Shown: positions 1 to 6,879 of the stretch, in pieces | Layout: every line of letters starts with the position of its first letter | Numbering within the stretch: position 1 is the first letter of the stretch | NCBI GenBank assembly: GCA_902803155.1 | Contig: CADCOU010000144.1 | Span: 1 to 14,973, forward strand | DNA: 14,973 nt | DNA from: an uncultured Lachnospiraceae bacterium | GTDB taxonomy: Bacteria > Bacillota > Clostridia > Lachnospirales > Lachnospiraceae | Reading direction: 5' to 3' | The notes under the pieces: generated by a model | What the model was told of the DNA's origin: nothing | The model's database searches: none | The model's input: only the letters and a program-made list of their open reading frames with translations | Program-made: the position numbers and the translations under genes

Positions 1-108
1 TCAAAAAACTTGTTTTTTGCACTTCATTCTGCTACTATGGTACTAAGTGTATTATTGTAACCTTATGTAGTAATCTTTTGTTACAGGGGAATTAAGGGGG
101 ACAAGCAG
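1..108 (+). promoter_or_regulatory. Leader region of the SH3 lipoprotein genes
   Basis: This AT-rich stretch precedes the first lipoprotein gene. A weak promoter candidate is TTGCAC (17-22), an 18-base spacer and TACTAA (41-46). An inverted repeat TGTAAC (56-61) / GTTACA (80-85) would lie in the leader or near the start of transcription. The ribosome site is the AAGGGGG run around 94-100, just before ATG 109. The promoter call is tentative because the -10 element matches poorly. Confidence 0.3.
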
Positions 109-993
109 ATGAGAAGAAATACAAAGACCATCGTGGTGTCAGCAGTTCTTGCCGCACTTGCAGGTCTTGCGGTTACCGGATGCGGACAGGCGCGCCCTGA
201 GAACGGGACAGAACGTTCCAGCGAGCCGGCGAGTACGGTTACGGCTGTTACAGAAGCGGTGATTATCATTCAGACAGAGGCGCCGGTCGTTGAGACGGAA
301 CCGGAAACCGAACCGCAGACCCAGCCGGTGACAGAGCTTCAGACTGAACCGCAGACCCAGCCTGAGACAACTCCGCCGACCGAAGCAGCCCTGACGGCGG
401 ATGAGGAACTGGCTCAGGAGTACGGATACGATGACTGGACCACGATGTATGCGAATGCAGACATTAACATCAGGGAAACTCCGACTACCGATACCCAGGA
501 CAATATCGTTTCAAGCTATGACAGAGGCGAAGAAGTCGTGGTCACAGGTGAAACGGTGAATTGGTATAAGGTATACAAGGAGTATGATCCGGTCAGCGAA
601 GTGAGCGAACTGGTTGGTTTTGTCAAGAAGGAATTTATGTCTCCTTCCTATGAAGAAGCGATGACCGAAAGGTCTGAAGCACCTGCTCCGGCGCAGACAC
701 CTGAGACTGCTGCTCCGCAGACCGTGACTCCGGAGACATCTGCTCCGGCGGAGACTGCGCAGGCAACTCCGGAGACATCTGCTCCGGCGGCACCGGCTGC
801 AAGCACTGCTTCCGGACCGACCGTCACGCTCAATACAGATGCAAATATCCGTTCGGAAGCATATGAAACGGCAAGCGTTGTCGGAGTAGTTACCAAGGGT
901 ACGAGCGTAACACAGATCGGATCTTCAGACGGATGGGTTCAGATCGATTACAATGGGACGCAGGGTTATGTAAAGGCTTCCTTCGTCGGATAA
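109..993 (+). CDS. SH3-domain lipoprotein (two bacterial SH3 domains)
   Basis: This predicted surface lipoprotein has 294 residues. It opens with a basic n-region and a hydrophobic stretch ending in the lipobox VTGC, so the cysteine at about residue 25 should be lipidated and anchored outside the membrane. A linker rich in Thr, Glu, Pro and Gln follows (about 45-95), with the unit TEPQTQP occurring twice. Two SH3-like domains lie at about 110-177 and 238-294, each with the NIR...(Y/S)....V...G...V pattern and a final GYVK or GFVK. Such domains usually bind peptidoglycan or peptides. A second Ala/Pro/Thr/Glu linker (about 185-235) contains a 25-bp direct repeat. Its neighbour 40 bp downstream has the same plan, and the two are probably one transcription unit. 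The family call is firm; the binding target is unknown. Confidence 0.85.
   Translation: MRRNTKTIVVSAVLAALAGLAVTGCGQARPENGTERSSEPASTVTAVTEAVIIIQTEAPVVETEPETEPQTQPVTELQTEPQTQPETTPPTEAALTADEELAQEYGYDDWTTMYANADINIRETPTTDTQDNIVSSYDRGEEVVVTGETVNWYKVYKEYDPVSEVSELVGFVKKEFMSPSYEEAMTERSEAPAPAQTPETAAPQTVTPETSAPAETAQATPETSAPAAPAASTASGPTVTLNTDANIRSEAYETASVVGVVTKGTSVTQIGSSDGWVQIDYNGTQGYVKASFVG
727..790 (+). repeat. 25-bp direct repeat in the lipoprotein linker
   Basis: Two identical 25-base copies, at 727-751 and 766-790, both begin ACTCCGGAGACATCTG and encode TPETSAPA. They lie 39 bases apart in frame, so the linker can grow or shrink by recombination or slippage without breaking the reading frame. Confidence 0.8.
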
Positions 994-1033
994 AACGCTG
1001 AAAAACGGAGTATATAATATATCAGGGGTTATT

Positions 1034-2515
1034 ATGATGATGAAAAAGAAGATCATCTTGTGTATTTCTTTTGCCGTCGCCGTATGCGCAGCGGCCTCGG
1101 GCTGCGGAATGAGCCGGGGAGGATCGGAAGTGGTTGTGGAGAGCGAAACGGAAGCTCAGACACAGCCGGCGACTCCTGCCGCGGTTGTTGAGAGCGAGAC
1201 AGAAACCGAGACGCCAAAACTGATCACTTCCGTCGAGTACACCTCCAAAGACGGGACTGTGAAGATCACTCTGCCGGACAATACCTGGAAGGTTACGCAG
1301 GATGCGGATGAGATGCGCGTGTTCTCCTCCGGAAGTGACGCGATGATCAATATCGTGCATGCCAGTACGGATTCCGCCATGAAGACACTGTCTGTCCAGA
1401 CGACCAGGGAAGATCTGGAAGCGGCTCTGACAAAGCAGTATTCGGATACCAATGCATATGATATCCAGAGTTTTGAAAAGAACACGATCGGAACAGTAAA
1501 TACATACCGTTATGTTGTCAAGTACAATGCTGCTGCCCGTATGTGGGCATATTCCGTGACGTACGGCATCGTAGCGCCTGATCAGGCATATGTGATCACA
1601 GGTACGGTCACAGATGACAACAGTACGCTTCTGAAAGCAGTTGAGGATTCAGTCGACAGCTTTACTGTACTGAAGGACGAGGAACTCCGGAATGTTACCG
1701 GAGCTGTTGTTCCGGGAACCACGACCAGCGAGACAAATGCTTCGATGACATCAGCCCAGGAGAGTACGACTCTGAAAGCGTACGGAGCTGCGACGACTCT
1801 GTATTCCAACGATACGGTCAATGTACGGTCCGGGCCGGGAACGGACACGGATATCGTAGGCGGTTTCGGTCCGGGCGACCCCGTTATGGTCATCGGCGAG
1901 ACAAACGGCTGGTATCAGGTAAGCGTGAACGGGCAGACAGGTTATGTCCGTAAGGATTTTCTTACATCCAGCCCGTCAGCTGCAACTCAACAGCAGCAGG
2001 TGACAACAAGCGATGAGGCAAATGGCGAGAGCGCGACTGCGTACAATTACGGATCGGCAGTAACCATGTATGCGACGGACGGCGTCAATGTCAGATCACA
2101 GCCCAGTACGGGTTCGGATATCAACGGCACACTGGGAAGCGGTACTTCTGTAACAGTAGTCGGCGAGACTGATAACTGGTATATTGTGTCAACCGGATCC
2201 GGAACCGGATATATTTCCAAGAGTTATCTGAGTTCCACTGCTCCGGCTCAGACAGGCGGTGATACGGGTAATAACGGCGGAGGCGGCTCCTCTTCCACAA
2301 CATCGACTCCCAGTTCCGGATCACTGACCGGAACTGTTACAGGGTCTACAGCGGATACCATTACGATTGCAGGAGACGACGGAAACAGTTATACGATCTA
2401 TACCGGTGAGGCTGATATTACTACGACTTCCGGATTGTATTCCGGGCTTTATGTCAATGTTGCATATTCAAAGAATGCGGACGGTTCGCTGAGCGCTTCC
2501 TATGTCAGCGGCTGA
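1034..2515 (+). CDS. SH3-domain lipoprotein with an extra N-terminal globular domain
   Basis: This 493-residue predicted lipoprotein has a start of three adjacent ATG codons (1034, 1037, 1040) behind AGGGG at 1024-1028. The signal peptide ends in the lipobox AASGC. A short acidic Thr/Glu/Gln linker like that of the upstream gene is followed by a globular region (about 65-220) that I cannot assign. Its alternating strands and position loosely recall PsbP/Mog1-like folds. Two SH3 domains lie at about 250-313 and 337-400, both with the NVRS.P signature and a terminal GYV or GYI. A Gly/Ser/Thr-rich linker leads to a small beta-rich C-terminal domain (about 430-493). It is probably co-transcribed with the preceding paralogue and ends before a strong terminator. 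A role at the cell wall is inferred from lipidation plus SH3 domains; no catalytic motif is visible. Confidence 0.85.
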   Translation: MMMKKKIILCISFAVAVCAAASGCGMSRGGSEVVVESETEAQTQPATPAAVVESETETETPKLITSVEYTSKDGTVKITLPDNTWKVTQDADEMRVFSSGSDAMINIVHASTDSAMKTLSVQTTREDLEAALTKQYSDTNAYDIQSFEKNTIGTVNTYRYVVKYNAAARMWAYSVTYGIVAPDQAYVITGTVTDDNSTLLKAVEDSVDSFTVLKDEELRNVTGAVVPGTTTSETNASMTSAQESTTLKAYGAATTLYSNDTVNVRSGPGTDTDIVGGFGPGDPVMVIGETNGWYQVSVNGQTGYVRKDFLTSSPSAATQQQQVTTSDEANGESATAYNYGSAVTMYATDGVNVRSQPSTGSDINGTLGSGTSVTVVGETDNWYIVSTGSGTGYISKSYLSSTAPAQTGGDTGNNGGGGSSSTTSTPSSGSLTGTVTGSTADTITIAGDDGNSYTIYTGEADITTTSGLYSGLYVNVAYSKNADGSLSASYVSG

Positions 2516-2562
2516 GACAGATTATTCCGCGTTTGTGAATTAAGGAATCCGGAACAGGACAG

Positions 2563-2590
2563 AAAGCTGCATGAATAAATGCAGCTTTTT
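2563..2590 (+). terminator. Intrinsic terminator after the lipoprotein genes
   Basis: A perfect 10-bp stem AAAGCTGCAT (2563-2572) / ATGCAGCTTT (2579-2588) has a 6-base loop, and the RNA continues in a T run to 2590. It lies 47 bases after the lipoprotein stop and isolates that unit from yerC. Confidence 0.9.
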
Positions 2591-2651
2591 CCGGACCATC
2601 ACACTTTCACAGTGCACAACGTTAAAACTGCAGAGAATGAGGCAATCTATT

Positions 2652-2945
2652 ATGAGTAAATCTGTAAGAACACCTTCGGTTGATGATTTGTGTGATGCGA
2701 TTCTTTCCCTGAAGACCAGGGATGAGTGTTACCGGTTTTTTGAGGATGTATGCACGGTCAATGAACTGACAAGTCTGTCGCAGCGCTTTGCGGTTGCAAA
2801 GATGCTGACGGAGAAAAAGACTTATCTGGAGATCGCGCAGGAGACCGGCGCGTCGACAGCTACGATCAGCAGAGTGAACCGTGCCCTGATCTATGGAAGT
2901 GACGGATACACCATGGTTCTGGACCGCCTTGCAGAAAAGAACTGA
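2652..2945 (+). CDS. yerC: YerC/YecD family TrpR-like DNA-binding regulator
   Basis: This 97-residue protein matches the YerC/YecD family, small regulators related to the Trp repressor. The all-helical sequence contains LCDAILSLKT, then CTVNELTSLSQRFAVAKML, then a helix-turn-helix around TYLEIAQETGASTATISRVNR (about residues 56-76), the DNA-reading unit of TrpR-type proteins. I chose ATG 2652 because GAGG (2639-2642) sits 9 bases upstream. The frame stays open back to 2571, but that start would lie in the terminator hairpin loop. It has terminators on both sides and so may be monocistronic, although no clear promoter is visible in 2591-2640. The target operator and effector are unknown for this protein. 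Confidence 0.85.
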   Translation: MSKSVRTPSVDDLCDAILSLKTRDECYRFFEDVCTVNELTSLSQRFAVAKMLTEKKTYLEIAQETGASTATISRVNRALIYGSDGYTMVLDRLAEKN

Positions 2946-3007
2946 AACCGGTTGAGAAACTCTCGTTTTCCGGACAGGATCTCATATCGGAACTGTATCA
3001 GAAAAAC

Positions 3008-3046
3008 AAACACCTGAATGAACATATGGGTTCATTCAGGTGTTTT
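3008..3046. terminator. Bidirectional terminator between yerC and the DUF1836 gene
   Basis: A perfect 16-bp stem (3008-3023 with 3030-3045, arms AAACACCTGAATGAAC / GTTCATTCAGGTGTTT) closes on a 6-base loop. There is a T run on the plus side (3043-3046), and on the minus strand the RNA would read TTTGTTTTT, so it can stop transcription arriving from both convergent genes. Confidence 0.92.
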
Positions 3047-3083
3047 AGACGGTTTAACGATCAGACAGTATCAGTGTTCCGTA

Positions 3084-3782
3084 TTATTCTGTTTCAGGAG
3101 AAACATCCTTTTTCTTCTTTCGGGATGCCCTGTCCTGCGAGGATGCGTCCGAGGAAAAGTAACGGTCGATCAGTTTCTCGATCAGCATCTTGCGGACAAA
3201 GACATCGAAAGCGAGCATGTTGATCATCGAGAGAACGCGCAGGAATTCCCGTTCTTCACCCTTCGAATCCGAGAAATAATCAGCGGCGTCATCGACCATG
3301 TCGTTTACTTCCTCACGGAAGTTTTCCTGACGGTCTCTGTCCATCCGGATGACCTCCGCGTACAGGTCAGCGACAGAGCGGCCGGATCCTGCGTGGAAGT
3401 ATCTCTCTCCGATCGGCTCCAGGATGGACTGGATATCCTGAAGAGACAGGATACCTTTATAATAATAGATGAAGATAAGGAGCATGATATGCTCTTTGCT
3501 GTATTTCTTTTTTTCCGGAGGCGGAAGAAGGTTGTTCTTCGCGTAATTATTTATCATCGTCTTGGTAAGGATCTTATCCTCCGAATAGCGGCGCGACTGC
3601 TTCAGGTGCTCATCCATATAGGTGGTCACCTGATCCATATAGAGATCGATGTTCGGAATATCAGACGGGTCGATCATATCGATCTTATCAACAGCATCGA
3701 GCAGATAGAGCAGAAGTTCCTGCCCATCCTGTCTGCCGCGGCGTGATTCATTCATATCATTGGAATTCTTTTTCGATGCCAT
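3084..3782 (-). CDS. DUF1836 domain-containing protein (MerR-like HTH regulator)
   Basis: This 232-residue cytoplasmic protein matches DUF1836, a Firmicutes family with a MerR-like winged helix. The diagnostic part is IPNIDLYMDQVTTYMDEHL followed by a helical region with LTKTMINNYAKNNLLPPPE (about residues 72-90) and KKYSKEHIMLLIFIYYYKG, which resembles the helix, loop and second helix of MerR proteins. The N-terminus is polar and basic. The C-terminus ends in a Lys/Arg-rich, probably disordered tail. ATG 3782 has the ribosome site GAGGTGA a few bases upstream and a near-consensus promoter. It converges with yerC and diverges from the small gene at 3866. Function beyond probable DNA binding is not known for the family. 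Confidence 0.87.
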   Translation of the reverse strand: MASKKNSNDMNESRRGRQDGQELLLYLLDAVDKIDMIDPSDIPNIDLYMDQVTTYMDEHLKQSRRYSEDKILTKTMINNYAKNNLLPPPEKKKYSKEHIMLLIFIYYYKGILSLQDIQSILEPIGERYFHAGSGRSVADLYAEVIRMDRDRQENFREEVNDMVDDAADYFSDSKGEEREFLRVLSMINMLAFDVFVRKMLIEKLIDRYFSSDASSQDRASRKKKKDVSPETE

Positions 3783-3787
3783 AAAAT
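3760..3787 (+). promoter_or_regulatory. Possible promoter for the 3866 gene and pcrA
   Basis: TTGGAA (3760-3765), a 16-base spacer and TAAAAT (3782-3787) point rightward and lie inside the 5' end of the opposite DUF1836 gene. Start of transcription would be near 3794. An extended -10 element TGCTATTAT (3801-3809) is an alternative but lacks a -35 partner. Confidence 0.4.
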
Positions 3788-3804
3788 ATCACCTCACTGA
3801 TGCT

Positions 3805-3833
3805 ATTATATGGTTTTAAAAACGATCTGGCAA
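3805..3833 (-). promoter_or_regulatory. Sigma-A type promoter of the DUF1836 gene
   Basis: On the minus strand TTGCCA (3833-3828) is followed by a 17-base spacer and a perfect TATAAT (3810-3805). Transcription would begin near 3798, leaving a leader of about 16 bases that holds the ribosome site. Confidence 0.8.
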
Positions 3834-3865
3834 GAAGAAAGGTTTTACAGGACGGAGCGATTAAC

Positions 3866-4096
3866 ATGAGAACGATGGAGTTTAAGATGGAGCGGGAAGG
3901 GCTTGTAAAGAAAGGCGACAGGATACATGTGTCGGAAGGGCGACTTCCTGAAACATGGTATTATACGATCGAGCCTGCGATAGCCATGAGCGCGAATTAT
4001 ACGAACAGGGAAAGACTCAGGGTGTTCGAGGGCACCGTGACGGAGGTGCGCACGGATCAGAGTGGATATACAGTTATTGCAGAATTCCCGGAATGA
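3866..4096 (+). CDS. Small protein of unknown function upstream of pcrA
   Basis: This 76-residue protein starts MRTMEFKMEREGLV. The chosen ATG 3866 has GGAG (3854-3857) 8 bases upstream. The frame is open further back, but the longer version would overlap the opposing DUF1836 promoter and has no ribosome site. The sequence is soluble and predicted beta-rich, with GDRIHVSEGRLPETWYYTIEP and a C-terminal VFEGTVTEVRTDQSGYTVIAEF stretch like a small barrel. I see no signal peptide, membrane segment or metal site. The stop is 45 bases before the pcrA start, so the two are probably co-transcribed. I do not recognise a named family. Confidence 0.65.
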   Translation: MRTMEFKMEREGLVKKGDRIHVSEGRLPETWYYTIEPAIAMSANYTNRERLRVFEGTVTEVRTDQSGYTVIAEFPE

Positions 4097-4141
4097 GCCA
4101 TGGGGGACATCTGTAACGCGGAGGCATAACGGAGGTACAGC

Positions 4142-6361
4142 TTGAACATTTTACAGGGATTGAATCCTCAGCAGCAGGAAGCGGTGACGCATCTGGACGG
4201 CCCGCTTCTCATACTCGCAGGTGCGGGTTCCGGGAAGACAAGGGTCCTGACAAACCGGATCGCATGGCTGATCGGAGAGAAAGGGGTGGCGCCGTGGAAT
4301 ATCTGCGCGATCACTTTTACGAATAAGGCGGCAGGCGAGATGCGCGACAGGGTAGACCGGATGGTTGGCTTCGGAGCGGAGGCAGTACATGTAGCGACTT
4401 TCCATTCGACCTGCGTACGCATCCTGAGACAGTATATCGACCGGCTCGGGTATGACCGCAATTTTGATATCTATGATACAGATGATACAAAAAGCCTGAT
4501 GAAGGATATCTGCAGGCATCTGGAGATCAATACCAAACTGTACCGGGAGAAAATGTTTCTCGCGCGGATTTCGCACCTGAAGGATGAACTGACCGGTCCG
4601 GAAGAATACCGCCGGGATGCCCTGGAATCGGCAGACCGGGAAATGCTGCTGACTGCTGATGTCTACGCAGAATACCAGAAGAGGCTTAAAAAGAGCAATT
4701 CGGTGGATTTTGATGATCTGATCGCACTGACGGTTCAGCTCTTCCGTGAGAATCCGGATGTACTGGAATACTATCAGAACAGATGGAAGTACCTGATGGT
4801 GGATGAGTATCAGGATACGAACAAGGCGCAGTTTGTGTTCATCGCGCTTCTTGCGAAGAAGTCCGGCAACCTGTGCGTGGTCGGTGATGATGACCAGTCG
4901 ATCTACCGGTTCCGCGGGGCGGATATCGGGAATATCCTGAACTTTGAACAGATATTTCCGGATACGGAGGTCATCCGGCTGGAACAGAATTACCGGTCCA
5001 CACAGAATATCCTCGATGCGGCAAACGGTGTGATCGAGAACAATGCTTCCAGAAGAAAGAAAAGGCTGTGGACAGATAACGGCACCGGCGACCCGGTCAT
5101 AGTCCGGAGATTTGATGACGCACGGGCAGAAGCAAAGTATATTGTGGATGACCTGGGGAGAAAGAAGAGGCAGGGAATCTTTGATTATAAGGACAGCGCA
5201 GTTCTATACCGTACCAATGCCCAGTCCCGTGCGCTGGAGGAACAGCTTCTCTATGAGAATATCCCGTATACGATCATCGGAGGGACGAATTTCTATGCCA
5301 GGAAAGAGATCAAGGATATCCTGGCCTATCTGAAAACGATCGACAACAGCAGGGACGATATCGCCGTAAAGCGTATCATCAATATCCCGAAGCGGGGGAT
5401 CGGAGCGACTTCGATCGGAAGGATCGACGGGTATGCACAGTCATCGGGAAGCAGTTTCTTTGATATCTGCCGGATGGCGGATAAGGTTCCGGGGATTGGA
5501 CGGGGCGGTCTGAAGATCCGGGAGTTTGCCTCCTTCATAATGAACCTGCAGAGAGACGCGGAGACACAGATTCCGTCGGAAGTGATACGGAACGTCCTGG
5601 AGAAGACCGGCTATGCGGAGGACCTGCGTCAGGAGGGAACAGATGAGGCAGCGGACAGGATTGCCAATATCGAGGAACTGATCGGGAAGGCAATCTCCTA
5701 TGAAGAAACAGCTGATCCGACCCTCAGAGGATTCCTGGAGGAGGTCGCACTGGTGGCGGATATCGATTCGTTCGACGGAGCAGACGACAGGACTGTTCTG
5801 ATGACGCTTCATTCCGCGAAGGGCCTTGAGTTCCCCAACGTGTATCTGGCGGGGATGGACGACGGTCTTTTTCCGAGTTATCAGTCGACGATGTCCTCAG
5901 ATGAATCCGATATGGAAGAAGAGCGCAGACTGTGCTACGTCGGCATCACAAGGGCAAAGGAACATCTGACACTTACAGGCGCCCGTATGCGTATGCTGCG
6001 CGGACAGATGGAATGGTTCCGCGAGTCCAGGTTCCTGGAGGAACTTCCGTCGGAAGTAATTGATACCCTGCAGGAGAAAACGCCTTCCAGAAGCCCCTTC
6101 TCTTCTTCTCCGAAACCCTGGCAGCTTCCGAAGAAGAAAGAACCTTCCGCCACACCGTTTTATCTTACGAAGGGGATGCCGCAGACTCCATCCGGTGACC
6201 TGGGGTATGAGACGGGAGATACTGTGAGACATGTGAAGTTCGGAACAGGCATCGTGAAGGCTATCCGGGACGGCGGAAGAGACAAAGAAGTAACGGTGGA
6301 ATTTGAAAACTACGGGGTCAAAAAGATGTTTGCCGGATTTGCAAAACTGGTAAAGGTTTGA
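4142..6361 (+). CDS. pcrA: UvrD/Rep-type DNA helicase PcrA
   Basis: This is a 739-residue superfamily 1A helicase that unwinds DNA 3' to 5' using ATP, in repair, removal of RecA filaments and transcription-coupled conflicts; length is normal for PcrA. Visible motifs are the Q motif (LNPQQQEAV, 7-15), Walker A AGAGSGKT (26-33), motif Ia (ITFTNKAAGEMRDR), motif II VDEYQDT (220-226), motif III GDDDQSIYRFRGAD (248-261), motif V TLHSAKGLE (555-563) and motif VI EEERRLCYVGITRAK (592-606). A basic Ser/Pro/Lys linker leads to the C-terminal Tudor-like fold (GDTVRHVKFGTGIV to the end), which contacts RNA polymerase in known PcrA. The start is TTG 4142 with GGAGG 6 bases upstream. All key residues are present. 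Confidence 0.96.
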   Translation: MNILQGLNPQQQEAVTHLDGPLLILAGAGSGKTRVLTNRIAWLIGEKGVAPWNICAITFTNKAAGEMRDRVDRMVGFGAEAVHVATFHSTCVRILRQYIDRLGYDRNFDIYDTDDTKSLMKDICRHLEINTKLYREKMFLARISHLKDELTGPEEYRRDALESADREMLLTADVYAEYQKRLKKSNSVDFDDLIALTVQLFRENPDVLEYYQNRWKYLMVDEYQDTNKAQFVFIALLAKKSGNLCVVGDDDQSIYRFRGADIGNILNFEQIFPDTEVIRLEQNYRSTQNILDAANGVIENNASRRKKRLWTDNGTGDPVIVRRFDDARAEAKYIVDDLGRKKRQGIFDYKDSAVLYRTNAQSRALEEQLLYENIPYTIIGGTNFYARKEIKDILAYLKTIDNSRDDIAVKRIINIPKRGIGATSIGRIDGYAQSSGSSFFDICRMADKVPGIGRGGLKIREFASFIMNLQRDAETQIPSEVIRNVLEKTGYAEDLRQEGTDEAADRIANIEELIGKAISYEETADPTLRGFLEEVALVADIDSFDGADDRTVLMTLHSAKGLEFPNVYLAGMDDGLFPSYQSTMSSDESDMEEERRLCYVGITRAKEHLTLTGARMRMLRGQMEWFRESRFLEELPSEVIDTLQEKTPSRSPFSSSPKPWQLPKKKEPSATPFYLTKGMPQTPSGDLGYETGDTVRHVKFGTGIVKAIRDGGRDKEVTVEFENYGVKKMFAGFAKLVKV

Positions 6362-6367
6362 TATACT
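6339..6367 (+). promoter_or_regulatory. Promoter inside the end of pcrA for the small membrane protein
   Basis: TTGCAA (6339-6344), a 17-base spacer and TATACT (6362-6367) straddle the pcrA stop codon. Transcription would start near 6374, giving a leader of about 45 bases before ATG 6419. Confidence 0.6.
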
Positions 6368-6418
6368 TTGTTCAGTGAAAGGCAGAAGTCTGCATCACAA
6401 GAAAGGACGAGACCTGAT

Positions 6419-6727
6419 ATGATGAGAAGAGATGAACTGATCCAGGCACTGAGAGATCGTGACAATGCAAGACATAAGAATGCGGTTCTGTGGTGTCTTG
6501 CGATCATTGGAGCCATCGCTGCTATCGCTGCGATCGCTTACGCTGTATATCGCTATCTGACTCCGGATTATCTGGAAGATTTCGACGATGATTTTGATGA
6601 TGATTTCGACGATTTCTTCGAAGATGAGGATGAAGAGGAAACCGGAGAAAAAGAAGAAGCCGGAGCGGCAGAAGAAGAGACTGAAGAAGCTCCTGCTGAG
6701 GAAGCCGATAAGGCTGAAGAAGAGTAA
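6419..6727 (+). CDS. Small membrane protein with acidic C-terminal tail
   Basis: This 102-residue protein begins MMRRDELIQALRDRDNARHK, a charged helix. One long membrane segment follows (about 23-47, Ala/Ile-rich), then a very acidic tail with DFDDDFDDDFDDFF and Glu-rich blocks to the end. With the basic N-terminus inside, the positive-inside rule would place the acidic tail outside the cell, but this is inference. ATG 6419 is chosen because AAAGGA lies about 11 bases upstream; ATG 6422 is equally possible. The frame is open back to a TTG at 6368 that lacks a ribosome site. It has its own apparent promoter and terminator, so it is likely a separate unit from pcrA. I do not recognise a named family. 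Confidence 0.75.
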   Translation: MMRRDELIQALRDRDNARHKNAVLWCLAIIGAIAAIAAIAYAVYRYLTPDYLEDFDDDFDDDFDDFFEDEDEEETGEKEEAGAAEEETEEAPAEEADKAEEE

Positions 6728-6760
6728 CAGAACGGCTGAGAGCCGAAAAGCAGACCAGAC

Positions 6761-6786
6761 AGGCTGCCGCGTGTGCGGCAGCCTTT
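6761..6786 (+). terminator. Intrinsic terminator after the small membrane protein
   Basis: A perfect 10-bp GC-rich stem AGGCTGCCGC (6761-6770) / GCGGCAGCCT (6775-6784) with a GTGT loop is followed by a short T-rich run. Confidence 0.88.
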
Positions 6787-6879
6787 ATTCAGGTATCGGA
6801 TGCCCTGTAAAGAACTCTCGTGGATCATACAGGATCTCAGAACGGATATGGTCAGCCGGAGCGGCTGCAGAGGAGGAAG

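Noticed and set aside
1013..1018. Perfect TATAAT before the second lipoprotein gene
   Set aside because: No -35 element is at proper spacing, and transcription would start within the ribosome site, leaving no leader.
2571..2651. Longer N-terminus for yerC starting at 2571
   Set aside because: The start codon lies at the end of a terminator stem and in its loop, no ribosome site precedes it, and the extra residues do not look like the YerC family.
3018..3746. Open frame of 242 codons on the plus strand
   Set aside because: It is antisense to the well-supported DUF1836 gene, begins inside the terminator stem, and its protein resembles no family.
3800..3865. Longer N-terminus for the 76-residue protein
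   Set aside because: It would overlap the opposing promoter and lacks a ribosome site; GGAG fits ATG 3866.
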